From: Elusimicrobiota bacterium
GTDB taxonomy: Bacteria; Elusimicrobiota; Elusimicrobia; UBA1565; UBA9628
Direction: 5' to 3'
Length of the DNA: 7,571 nucleotides
Assembly: GCA_023249695.1 (NCBI GenBank)
Contig: JAHFCD010000097.1
Coordinates: forward strand, 1 to 7,571
A program made the translations under genes and the position numbers. Numbering within the stretch: the stretch's first letter is position 1; each line of letters begins with the position of its first letter. Positions 1-6,576 of the stretch are shown piece by piece. The notes under the pieces were generated by a model that saw nothing but the letters and a program-made list of their open reading frames with translations, did no database searches and was not told the origin of the DNA.

Positions 1-957
1 GATCGCTTTCTTGTAGACGGGCAGCATGTACTTGTCCATCGCCTTCGCGGTGGTGTACAGCAGCGCCCGGCTCATCTCGATCTGCGTCGCGCAGTTGGCC
101 ATCATGTGCTGGATCGCCTGGAAGCTCGAGATCGGCTGGCCGAACTGGCGGCGCTGCCGGATGTATGCGAGCGTCTCGTCGAGCGCGCCCTGCGCGATGC
201 CGAGAGCCTGCGACGCCACGCCGGGGCGCGAGCAGTCGAAGGTCGTCTGCGCCGTGAACAGGCCGTAGCCTTCCTTATAAAGACGGTTCTTAATGGGGAC
301 GCGGCAGTTCTGGAAGTCGAGCTGATAGGTCGGGTTGGCGCGGATGCCCATCTTATGCTCTTTCTTGCCGAAGCCGAAGCCGGGGGTCCCCTTCTCGACG
401 ACGAATGCAGTGACGCCGCGGGCGCCGCGGGAGCGGTTGGTGGTCGCGAACACGACGTAGGTCTCGGCGACCTCGCCGTTGGAGACGAAGATCTTCGAGC
501 CGTTCAAGATGTAGTCGTTTCCGTCGAGCTTGGCGGTGCACTCGGTGGCCGTCGCGTCGGACCCGGCGTTGGCCTCGGTGATCGAGAAGGCCGCGAGCTT
601 CTTGCCGGAGGCGAGGTCGGGGATGAAGCGCGCGCGCTGCTCGGGATTGCCGAGGAGCAGGATCGGGAGCACGCCGAGGCCGGAGGCCGCGAACGCGAGC
701 GCGATGCCGCCGCAGGCGCGGGAGAGCTGCTCGATGACGAGCACTTGCTCCATCAGGCCGCCGCCCATGCCGCCGTACGCCTCGGGCAGGTAGACGGAGT
801 ACAGGTCGGCCGCGGCCATCTTCTTGACGACTTCCCAGGGGAATTTTTCCTGTTCATCAAGCGACTCACGCACCGGTTTAATATCGCGAACGGCGATCTG
901 CCACGCCAAGTTCTTGATCTCTTCCTGCTGCTCGGTCAGCTCGTAAATCATGCTCAT
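1..957 (-). CDS. Acyl-CoA dehydrogenase family protein (3' end beyond window)
   Basis: FAD-dependent enzyme family that oxidises an acyl-CoA to the 2,3-enoyl-CoA and passes electrons to electron-transfer flavoprotein. I translated the minus strand from position 957: 319 uninterrupted codons run to base 1 without a stop, so the gene is truncated by the window. The helical N-terminal domain covers about residues 5-117. The middle beta domain holds the family signature FSITEANAGSDA (124-135), and NGSKIFVSNG (152-161) follows. The C-terminal helical domain starts near 228 and includes RRQFGQPISSFQAIQ (269-283). The catalytic glutamate, expected near residue 360-370, lies outside, so activity and substrate class cannot be judged. 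The ATG overlaps the rnc stop in an ATGA, and AGGGGG lies 5 bases upstream within rnc. An in-frame ATG at 951 is a less likely start. Substrate could be a short-chain, branched-chain or glutaryl-type acyl-CoA. Confidence 0.93.
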   Translation of the reverse strand, partial: MSMIYELTEQQEEIKNLAWQIAVRDIKPVRESLDEQEKFPWEVVKKMAAADLYSVYLPEAYGGMGGGLMEQVLVIEQLSRACGGIALAFAASGLGVLPILLLGNPEQRARFIPDLASGKKLAAFSITEANAGSDATATECTAKLDGNDYILNGSKIFVSNGEVAETYVVFATTNRSRGARGVTAFVVEKGTPGFGFGKKEHKMGIRANPTYQLDFQNCRVPIKNRLYKEGYGLFTAQTTFDCSRPGVASQALGIAQGALDETLAYIRQRRQFGQPISSFQAIQHMMANCATQIEMSRALLYTTAKAMDKYMLPVYKKAI

Positions 958-1628
958 AAATTCCCCCTATCCATCTTCGCCAGCGCGTCGCTGGCCGCCG
1001 CCTGCTCCGCTTCCTTCTTGCTCTTGCCCGCGCCGCGTCCGAGCTCGCGTTCGCCGAGCCGCACCACGATCTGGAAAACCTTGTCGTGATCCGGCCCCGT
1101 CGCGGACGCCGTCTCGTACGCCGGCGGCGACTTGTGCCGCTTCTGCAGAATTTCCTGCAGCCTGCTCTTGTGATCCGTCTCGAGCAGGCTCCCGTGCCGA
1201 TCGGCGTACCAGGCGCGAATGAACTCGGCCGCAGCCTCGTAGCCGCCGTCGAGATAGATCGCCCCGATCAGGGCCTCGACGGCGTTGGCCAGCAGGCTTT
1301 GCCGAGTCCGGCCGCCGGTGGATTCCTCGCCGACGCCCAGATGAAGATAGGTTCCGATGTCGAGCGCCTCGCCCCACAGGGCGAGGCTGGGCCGGGACAC
1401 GAGCAGGGACTTCTTCTTGGAGAGGTTTCCCTCGGGCTCGTCCGGATAGCCCGCGTAGACCGCGTGCGCGACGACCGACGCCAGCACGCTGTCGCCCAGG
1501 AACTCCAAGCGCTCGTTATAGACGCCGGACCCGCTCTCGCTGGCGAACGACTTGTGCGACATCGCCTGCTTGAGCAGTCCGGCGTCTTTAAACCGGTACC
1601 CGACGACCTCTTCGAGAGGCCTCGGCAT
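954..1628 (-). CDS. rnc: Ribonuclease III
   Basis: Double-strand-specific endoribonuclease that processes rRNA precursors and structured mRNAs, acting as a homodimer with Mg2+. The 224-residue product is close to the usual 220-230. The signature NERLEFLGDS (38-47) supplies metal-site residues E39, E42 and D46, and E118 in ANAVEALIGAIYLDGG (114-129) is the conserved second-motif glutamate. The position equal to E. coli D114 is N115. A double-stranded RNA-binding domain spans about 152-222, ending in GKSKKEAEQAAASDAL (201-216). The reading frame stays open back to 1832, but those 68 extra codons lie over acpP and read as Ser/Arg/Thr-rich low complexity. The start is therefore placed at the ATG at 1628, where the family homology begins, with GGAG about 11 bases upstream. 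It lies 19 bases after the acpP stop, and its own stop overlaps the next gene's ATG, implying translational coupling. Confidence 0.97.
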   Translation of the reverse strand: MPRPLEEVVGYRFKDAGLLKQAMSHKSFASESGSGVYNERLEFLGDSVLASVVAHAVYAGYPDEPEGNLSKKKSLLVSRPSLALWGEALDIGTYLHLGVGEESTGGRTRQSLLANAVEALIGAIYLDGGYEAAAEFIRAWYADRHGSLLETDHKSRLQEILQKRHKSPPAYETASATGPDHDKVFQIVVRLGERELGRGAGKSKKEAEQAAASDALAKMDRGNL

Positions 1629-1647
1629 CGGAGAGTCCGCTCCGATC

Positions 1648-1893
1648 CTACTTCTTGGCGTGGGCCGAGATGTAGTCGATCGCCTGGCCGACCGTCTGGA
1701 TCTTCTCGGCCTGCTCGTCGGGAATCTCGGTGTCGAACTCTTCTTCGAGCGCCATGACGAGCTCGACGGTGTCGAGCGAGTCCGCGCCGAGGTCGTTGAC
1801 GAAGTGCGCCGTGGGGGTGACTTCCGCGGCATCCACGCCGAGCTGCTCGACGATGATCTGCTTCACGCGGTCCGCGATGTTGGCATCAGCCAT
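1648..1893 (-). CDS. acpP: Acyl carrier protein
   Basis: Small acidic carrier that holds growing acyl chains on a 4'-phosphopantetheine arm during type II fatty-acid synthesis and delivers acyl groups to lipid synthesis, including to PlsX. The 81-residue product has the normal length. The attachment serine is S39 in [10 protein letters not shown] (36-45), at the start of the acidic recognition helix II ([16 protein letters not shown], 45-60). The last helix, near TVGQAIDYI, completes the four-helix bundle. The start at 1893 has a strong AAGGAG about 10 bases upstream. It lies 24 bases after fabG and is followed by rnc. The common neighbour fabF is missing here. This is very likely the primary ACP of the cell rather than a specialised carrier, given the plsX-fabG context. 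Confidence 0.98.
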   Translation of the reverse strand: MADANIADRVKQIIVEQLGVDAAEVTPTAHFVNDLGADSLDTVELVMALEEEFDTEIPDEQAEKIQTVGQAIDYISAHAKK

Positions 1894-1917
1894 GATGTCT
1901 TATCTCCTTAACGCAAT

Positions 1918-2703
1918 TTACATGTATCCACCACCGTTCACGTTGAGGCAGTGGCCGGTGATGTACGACGCTTCGTCCGACGACAAAAACAGAACCGCTC
2001 GGGCGACGTCCGCCGGCTCGCCCATCCGTCCGAGAACGATCTTCTCGACGAACTTCGCCTTCATCTCATCGGAGACGGCGTCCGTCATCCGCGTCTTGAT
2101 GAAGCCCGGCGCGACCGCGTTCGCCGTGATGCTGCGGGAGGCGAACTCCCGTGCGACCGACTTCGTCAGGGAAATTAGTCCGCCCTTCGAGGCGGAATAA
2201 TTGGCCTGTCCGGCGTTGCCTTCCTGCCCGATCACGGAGGCGATATTCACGATGCGTCCGTAGTGGGCCTTCATCATCGGCCGGATGCTGGCCTTGATGA
2301 AGTTGAAAGCGCCCTTCAAGTTCACGTCCATCACGAGGTCCCAATCCCCTTCGGACATCCGCATGAGCAGGTTGTCCTTGGTGATCCCCGCGTTGTTGAC
2401 CAATATATCAATTTTCCCGAACTTTTCCATGGCGGCCTTGACCACGGCCTCGCACTGGTCGATCTTCGTCACGTCGCAGGCCATGCCGAGCGTCTTGCCG
2501 GCGTCGCCGGCGGCGAGCGTCACGGCGGACTTGGCGGCCAACTCGGCGTTGACGTCGACGATGACGACCTTCGCGCCCTCGGCGGCGAAGAGCTCGGCGG
2601 TGGTGTAGCCGATGCCCTGGGCGGAGCCGGTGATGATCGCGACTTTATCCTTCAGCCGAATGCCCGTCGTCGGGACGGGGCGCGGCGCGGTGTCGGTGCT
2701 CAT
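1918..2703 (-). CDS. fabG: 3-oxoacyl-ACP reductase (FabG, SDR family)
   Basis: Short-chain dehydrogenase that reduces 3-oxoacyl-ACP to 3-hydroxyacyl-ACP in fatty-acid elongation. The 261 residues include the nucleotide-binding TGSAQGIG (25-32), NNAG (103-106) and the catalytic tetrad N128, S156, Y169, K173 (YSASK, 169-173). The C-terminus NVNGGGYM is typical of FabG. The N-terminus is some 15 residues longer than the E. coli form and proline-rich. The start is supported by an ATGA overlap with the plsX stop and by GAGGAG 11 bases upstream inside plsX. Where NADPH-using FabG usually has Arg in the glycine motif (GASRGIG), this protein has Gln (Q29), and beta-strand 2 ends in an acidic D50 (VVIVDVN). 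By known SDR rules both favour NAD(H); this is inference. A 3-hydroxyacyl-CoA dehydrogenase is the alternative, but the plsX/acpP context supports FabG. Confidence 0.95.
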   Translation of the reverse strand: MSTDTAPRPVPTTGIRLKDKVAIITGSAQGIGYTTAELFAAEGAKVVIVDVNAELAAKSAVTLAAGDAGKTLGMACDVTKIDQCEAVVKAAMEKFGKIDILVNNAGITKDNLLMRMSEGDWDLVMDVNLKGAFNFIKASIRPMMKAHYGRIVNIASVIGQEGNAGQANYSASKGGLISLTKSVAREFASRSITANAVAPGFIKTRMTDAVSDEMKAKFVEKIVLGRMGEPADVARAVLFLSSDEASYITGHCLNVNGGGYM

Positions 2704-3722
2704 GTCGGTACTTTCTCCTCGGGCGCGGCCGTTCGGGCCACGACCTCCTTCAACGCTGCCGGCAGCCCGGCGTCGGCGATCTTGGCCGCGACGCGGATCG
2801 CATTGGCGATCGCGCGCGCGTTGGACGAGCCGTGGCTGACGATGGCGACGCCGTTGACTCCGACCAAGGGCGCGCCGCCGTACTCATCGTAGCTCATTTT
2901 GCGCTTCAGTCGCGAAAACGGACCGCGCAGAAATATCAGCGGAAGGCGATAGCGCCAGGACGACATGAGCTCGGTCTTGAGCTGCGCCATCATCGCCATC
3001 GCGGTGCCTTCCATCGTCTTGATCAGGACGTTGCCGACGAACCCGTCGCAGACCACGACGTCGGTCTTGCCGGCGGGGACGTCGCGCCCTTCGACGCATC
3101 CGTAGAAGTTCACGCCTGCGCTCTTAAGCAACGGAAAGGCCTCTTTGGCCAGGTCGTTGCCTTTGCCCTCTTCCTCGCCGATCGACAGCAGGCCGACCGT
3201 CGGCTCGGAGATCCCGTAGACGTGGCGCGCGAGCAAGGCGCCCATCATCGCGAACTGGACGAGGTGCCAGGGCTTGCAGTCCACGTTCGCACCGGCGTCG
3301 AGCATGACGGTGACGCCCTTCGGGGTCGGAATGGGACAGGCGATCGCGGGACGCAGCACGCCGGGCACGCGCTTGAAGTTCATCAGGGCCGCGACCATGG
3401 TGGCGCCGGAGTTCCCCGCCGACACGAAGCCGGCGGCGCGCCCGTCGGCCGCCATCTTCGCGGCGACCATGATCGACGAGTTGGACTTGGTTCGACAGGC
3501 GGCCGCCGGCTCCTCGTCCATGCCGACGCACTGCTGCGCGTCGACGATCTCGAACCGGGGGTCGCCTTCGGCGATGCCGCGCGCGGAAAGCTCCGCGCGA
3601 ATCTTATCCGCCGGCCCCGCGAGAAGAAGCTCGACGCCGAAGGCGTTCGCGGCCTGGATCGCCCCCTCGATATTGGGGGGCAGTCCGAAGTCGCCGCCGA
3701 CGGCGTCGAGCGCTATCCTCAC
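2700..3722 (-). CDS. plsX: Phosphate acyltransferase PlsX
   Basis: Peripheral membrane enzyme that converts acyl-ACP and phosphate to acyl-phosphate, the donor used by PlsY for the first acylation of glycerol-3-phosphate. It therefore links the ACP encoded two genes downstream to phospholipid synthesis. The 340-residue length is typical. Family motifs in order are the N-terminal LDAVGGD (5-11), SAGNSGA (101-107), LDAGANVD (141-148), LSIGEEEGKGN (179-189), CDGFVGNV (225-232) and YGGAPLVGVNG (281-291) with SHGSSN (296-301). A hydrophobic and basic stretch at 255-275 (YRLPLIFLRGPFSRLKRK) lies where the family contacts membrane. The start codon is GTG: N-terminal homology begins exactly there, although no Shine-Dalgarno sequence is visible in the 19 bases after rpmF. 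Translation may depend on coupling to rpmF. The stop overlaps the fabG ATG. Confidence 0.97.
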   Translation of the reverse strand: MRIALDAVGGDFGLPPNIEGAIQAANAFGVELLLAGPADKIRAELSARGIAEGDPRFEIVDAQQCVGMDEEPAAACRTKSNSSIMVAAKMAADGRAAGFVSAGNSGATMVAALMNFKRVPGVLRPAIACPIPTPKGVTVMLDAGANVDCKPWHLVQFAMMGALLARHVYGISEPTVGLLSIGEEEGKGNDLAKEAFPLLKSAGVNFYGCVEGRDVPAGKTDVVVCDGFVGNVLIKTMEGTAMAMMAQLKTELMSSWRYRLPLIFLRGPFSRLKRKMSYDEYGGAPLVGVNGVAIVSHGSSNARAIANAIRVAAKIADAGLPAALKEVVARTAAPEEKVPT

Positions 3723-3741
3723 GCGAGAGGGTTCGAAAGTC

Positions 3742-3957
3742 TTACGACTTCCCTTCCCCGCCTTCGGGCTTGGAGCCCTTCTTCGTCTTCGGCGGGCGCA
3801 CGAGCACGCCGTTGTAAAAACCCTCGGGGCTGATCGTGTGCGGGCGGTGCCAGCGGCCGTCCTTGTCCTTGCTCAGAGGCACGGCCTCGAGCTTCCAGTT
3901 GGCGGAGCGGCGGCTGTCGCGGCGGGAACGCGTGTGTTTACGTTTCGGATTGGGCAT
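3742..3957 (-). CDS. rpmF: 50S ribosomal protein bL32, cysteine-free form
   Basis: Small basic protein of the large ribosomal subunit. The 71-residue product opens with PNPKRKHTRSRRDSRRSANW (2-21), matching the family's basic N-terminus followed by a tryptophan/lysine segment. RPHTISPEGFYNG (38-50) corresponds to the region carrying the zinc ribbon in cysteine-containing L32. All four cysteines are absent, so this is the zinc-independent type, as in E. coli. The C-terminal tail after about residue 54 (Lys/Pro/Gly-rich) is longer than the usual 56-60 residue protein. The start at 3957 has AGAGGA 5 bases upstream. The yceD-rpmF-plsX order is one of the commonest bacterial gene neighbourhoods and supports the call. 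Confidence 0.95.
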   Translation of the reverse strand: MPNPKRKHTRSRRDSRRSANWKLEAVPLSKDKDGRWHRPHTISPEGFYNGVLVRPPKTKKGSKPEGGEGKS

Positions 3958-3978
3958 GGTATTCCTCTATTTGCGGAG

Positions 3979-3996
3979 AAGGCTGATTTTAGCCTT
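3979..3996 (-). repeat. Inverted repeat across the yceD stop
   Basis: The 6-base arms AAGGCT and AGCCTT are separated by 6 bases and enclose the yceD stop region, just upstream of rpmF. No U-run follows on the transcribed strand (next bases CTCCGC), so it is not a complete intrinsic terminator. It could be an attenuation or processing hairpin separating yceD from rpmF expression, or chance. Confidence 0.3.
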
Positions 3997-4507
3997 TCTG
4001 AGGGCGAGGGGTCAATCGGGGCTTTCGCGTGTTGGCGAAGTTTCCCCCGGGAACGCCGTCCCCGCCGCCGCCTTCGGGATGGCCGCAATTCACCTCATTG
4101 CGGTTTTTCTTGCACACCTCGCAGAGGCCCTTGCAGGCGGGCTTGCACAGAAGCTTCATCGGCTGGGCGAGCGCGATGGACTGGCGCACCTCGTCGGTGA
4201 GATCCATCGGGCCGCCGTCGATCGGCACCATGACCTCGATCCCGGCGCTCCACGACTGCTCGAGCGGCTTGAGGCAGCGGGTGCACTCGAACTTCCACTT
4301 TCCTTTCGCCGTGCCCGTGAACGCGGCCTCGTCGTCGACTGCGAGGATCATCCCCTCGAGGGAGACCGGGCCCACCAAGGCCCCCTCGCTGAGCGCGTCC
4401 GGAAAAGTTTCCGGCGCGGTCTGCGCGTTGACGGCCAGCTGGCCGTTTTCCTTCACTTCCGTCAGCGGAAAGACAAACTCCGAGCTCATGATCTCATCGT
4501 ACAACAT
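3989..4507 (-). CDS. yceD: DUF177/YceD family protein
   Basis: Member of the DUF177 family encoded next to rpmF in most bacteria and implicated in 23S rRNA accumulation or large-subunit assembly; its molecular activity is not defined. The product is 172 residues. The family core is visible as FECTRCLKPL (73-82), followed by LCKPACKGLCEVCKKNRNEVNCG (120-142; key cysteines C121, C125, C129, C132 and C141). Together with C75 and C78 these look like zinc ligands. The tail is Gly/Pro-rich (GGGGDGVPGG) and probably disordered. The start is uncertain. The ATG at 4507 begins 6 bases after the upstream stop, with AGAGGGG only about 1 base away. The in-frame ATG at 4489 would give 166 residues (MSSEFVFPL...) and has only a weak GATGAG just upstream. 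The close spacing suggests co-transcription with the VWA gene. Confidence 0.93.
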   Translation of the reverse strand: MLYDEIMSSEFVFPLTEVKENGQLAVNAQTAPETFPDALSEGALVGPVSLEGMILAVDDEAAFTGTAKGKWKFECTRCLKPLEQSWSAGIEVMVPIDGGPMDLTDEVRQSIALAQPMKLLCKPACKGLCEVCKKNRNEVNCGHPEGGGGDGVPGGNFANTRKPRLTPRPQKG

Positions 4508-4513
4508 TCCCCT

Positions 4514-6574
4514 CTATTTCGAGGGCTCCGGCGCCTTGTCGAGAAGCTCGGCCTTGGCGATCAAGCGGATCATCTCGGCGCGGTAGCCGTCCTCGTCCTT
4601 GCCCAGGCCTTCCCTCGCCATCGTCCGGACCTTGTCGTAGCCGAGGTCGCCCCGCGTCTTCGAGGCGCGCAGCATCATCCCGAACCCCGCCGCCGAGGCC
4701 GCGAACTTGAAGTCCGCAGACGCCAGGCTCCAGTCCCGGTTCTCGTCGGCCAGCGGCCGGGAGATGAGCATGCTCTTCTTTCCGTCGGGCTTCTTGTAGC
4801 GGAACTTGACGGTCAACAGCTCCGTGCCGCCGACGGCTCCTGCCGCGGGGCGCGGCGCCTGATACTTGAGCTCGTCCACCGGCGGCAGGCTTTCATCTTC
4901 GGCGCCCGCGGGCACGATCTCGTACAGCGCCGTCACGGTGTGTCCCGCGCCGAGCTCGCCGGCGTCCTTCTTGTCGTTGTTGAAGTCCTCGGCGGCCAGC
5001 ATCCGGTTTTCGTAGCCGATGAGCTTGTACGCCTGGGCCTTGGCCGGGTTGAACTCGACCTGGATCTTCACGTCCTTGGCGATCGCGACCAAGGTCCCGC
5101 CCATCTCCTTGACCAGCACCTTCTGCGCCTCTGCAATGTCGTCGAGGTACGCATAGTTGCCGTTGCCCTTGTCGGCCAGCTGCTCCATCGTGTGATCCTG
5201 GACGTTGTCGCGGCCGACGCCGAGCACGGTCAGGAACACGCCGTGCTCCCGCTTCTCCTCGATGAGCCGCGTGAGCTCGCCGTCGCTCGTCACGCCGACG
5301 TTGAAATCGCCGTCGGTCGCGAGGATGACGCGGTTGTTTCCCTTCGGGATGAAGTTCTCCCCCGCGACCATGTACGCGAGCTGTATGCCGGCGCCGCCCG
5401 CCGTCGAGCCGCCCGCCTCGAGGCGGTCGAGGGCCGCGAGAATCTCCTCCTTCTTCGCGCCGGACGTCGCCGGCAGGACGAGCCCCGCCGAGCCCGCGTA
5501 GGCCACGATCGAGATGTGGTCTTCCTTCCTCAGCTGCTCGACGAGAAGCCGCAGGCCTTTCTTGATCAGCGGCAGACGCTCCGCGCTCAGCATCGAGCCC
5601 GAGCTGTCGATCAGGAAGACGAGGTTGTTGGGCGGCAGGTCCTTGGTCGCGATCGACTTGCCCTTGAGCCCGACACGGACGAGCTTATGCTTGGCGTTCC
5701 ACGGGCAGGCGGCGAGCTCGGTCGTGATCGAGAACGGATGCTCGCCCTGCGGCTCGGGATAGTCGTAATGGAAATAGTTGATGAACTCCTCGATGCGCAC
5801 CGCGTCCGCCGGAGGCATGCGGCTCTCATTCAGGATGCGGCGCGTGTTCGAGTAAGACGCGGCGTCCACGTCGATCGAGAAGGTGGACAGAGGATGATCG
5901 ACGACCTTCTGGAACGGGTTCTCCTCGGTGAAGGCGTAGCCTTCACGGTCGAGAGGCGCGGACTGCGGCTCCGGCGCGCTGGCCGCGCGGGAGGCGCTTC
6001 CCCTCAAGGCATCGCCATACTTAGGCTCGCCGGTTTTGGCCTTCTTGATCCCCGCGCTGCCCAGATAGGAAAGCGCCGACGGGTCCCTCGGATTGAGCGG
6101 CGTGATGATGTCGCCGGCGCCGCCGATCGCCCCGCCCTGGGCGATGCCGTTGCTCCCATTCTCGTAAGGAGAGCCGCCGGATCCGAACATGTAGCCGCCG
6201 TTGCCATGGAACATGCCGGCGGCCGGGCGGGGAGCGAAAAGGGACAGGGCCCCCTGCTCGAAGCGGTCCGAGGCGATCCAGCTCATGAAGAAAGGCGCGA
6301 GAATCAGCGCCAGCGACGCCGCCGCGAGCACGAGCGGCCGCACCCCGACCCGGCGCAGTAGGCTGCGGAGCCGGTTCTCCTCGGCTTTCGCGAGGATCTT
6401 CAGCTTCGCCGGATATTTCATCCGGCTCTCGCCGCTGTAATCCAGGGCCGCGAGCCGCGCCGCGAAGGCGAGATCCGCCGCGAGCTCGGGGCTCACGTCG
6501 CCCGCGACGGGCCGTCCGGCGAGTATTTTCTCCAGCTCCGTGTCGAAACGCTCGGCTTCCATGATGTCGTCCAT
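4514..6574 (-). CDS. Membrane-anchored von Willebrand A protein, YfbK-like
   Basis: The 686-residue protein reads in layers. Residues 1-79 are a charged, helical, probably cytoplasmic segment ending in basic RSLLRRVGVR. One transmembrane helix follows at about 81-101 (LVLAAASLALILAPFFMSWI). A Gly/Ser/Ala-rich linker fills about 118-205. A YfbK-type VWA N-terminal region covers about 215-310 (NPFQKVVDHPLSTFSIDVDA, then YSNTRRIL and IEEFINYFHYDYPEP). The VWA domain spans about 317-490, and a C-terminal DUF3520-like region runs from about 500 to 680. The metal-ion adhesion site is complete: D323, S325 and S327 in DSSGS, T391 in GGSTAGG, and D421 in ATDGD. The positive-inside rule places the VWA part outside the cytoplasm. 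The start at 6574 has GGAGG 7 bases upstream and lies 2 bases after the sigma-factor stop. Inference: the N-terminal segment may bind that sigma factor. The ligand is unknown. Confidence 0.93.
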   Translation of the reverse strand: MDDIMEAERFDTELEKILAGRPVAGDVSPELAADLAFAARLAALDYSGESRMKYPAKLKILAKAEENRLRSLLRRVGVRPLVLAAASLALILAPFFMSWIASDRFEQGALSLFAPRPAAGMFHGNGGYMFGSGGSPYENGSNGIAQGGAIGGAGDIITPLNPRDPSALSYLGSAGIKKAKTGEPKYGDALRGSASRAASAPEPQSAPLDREGYAFTEENPFQKVVDHPLSTFSIDVDAASYSNTRRILNESRMPPADAVRIEEFINYFHYDYPEPQGEHPFSITTELAACPWNAKHKLVRVGLKGKSIATKDLPPNNLVFLIDSSGSMLSAERLPLIKKGLRLLVEQLRKEDHISIVAYAGSAGLVLPATSGAKKEEILAALDRLEAGGSTAGGAGIQLAYMVAGENFIPKGNNRVILATDGDFNVGVTSDGELTRLIEEKREHGVFLTVLGVGRDNVQDHTMEQLADKGNGNYAYLDDIAEAQKVLVKEMGGTLVAIAKDVKIQVEFNPAKAQAYKLIGYENRMLAAEDFNNDKKDAGELGAGHTVTALYEIVPAGAEDESLPPVDELKYQAPRPAAGAVGGTELLTVKFRYKKPDGKKSMLISRPLADENRDWSLASADFKFAASAAGFGMMLRASKTRGDLGYDKVRTMAREGLGKDEDGYRAEMIRLIAKAELLDKAPEPSK

Positions 6575-6576
6575 AA

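Noticed and set aside
106..1089. Plus-strand open frame opposite the acyl-CoA dehydrogenase
   Set aside because: The minus strand encodes a clear acyl-CoA dehydrogenase across the same bases, and the plus product is low-complexity Gly/Ala/Arg/Glu-rich without motifs.
1271..1300. RNase III has Asn (N115) at the position of the E. coli metal-site Asp114
   Set aside because: The ANAxEALIGAIYLD form of this motif occurs in many bacterial RNase III proteins as I recall, and the essential glutamate E118 and the first-motif acids are intact, so loss of activity is not suggested.
1629..1832. A 68-codon N-terminal extension of RNase III
   Set aside because: The extension overlaps acpP in another frame and reads as Ser/Arg/Thr/Pro low complexity. 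RNase III homology and a suitable ATG begin at 1628.
3750..3815. Nested inverted repeats (GGGCT/AGCCC and CCGCC/GGCGG) near the end of rpmF
   Set aside because: They lie wholly inside the Lys/Pro/Gly-rich coding tail, where codon repetition in GC-rich DNA produces such pairings, and no U-run follows.
2832..3833. Plus-strand open frame opposite plsX
   Set aside because: It is antisense to all the PlsX motifs and has an His/Arg/Gly-rich composition with no recognisable family.
3836..6361. Very long open frame on the plus strand opposite the VWA gene
   Set aside because: The translation is dominated by Arg, Ala, Leu, Val and Asp, with no domain. It mirrors codon positions of the well-supported VWA and yceD genes, a common antisense artefact in GC-rich DNA.
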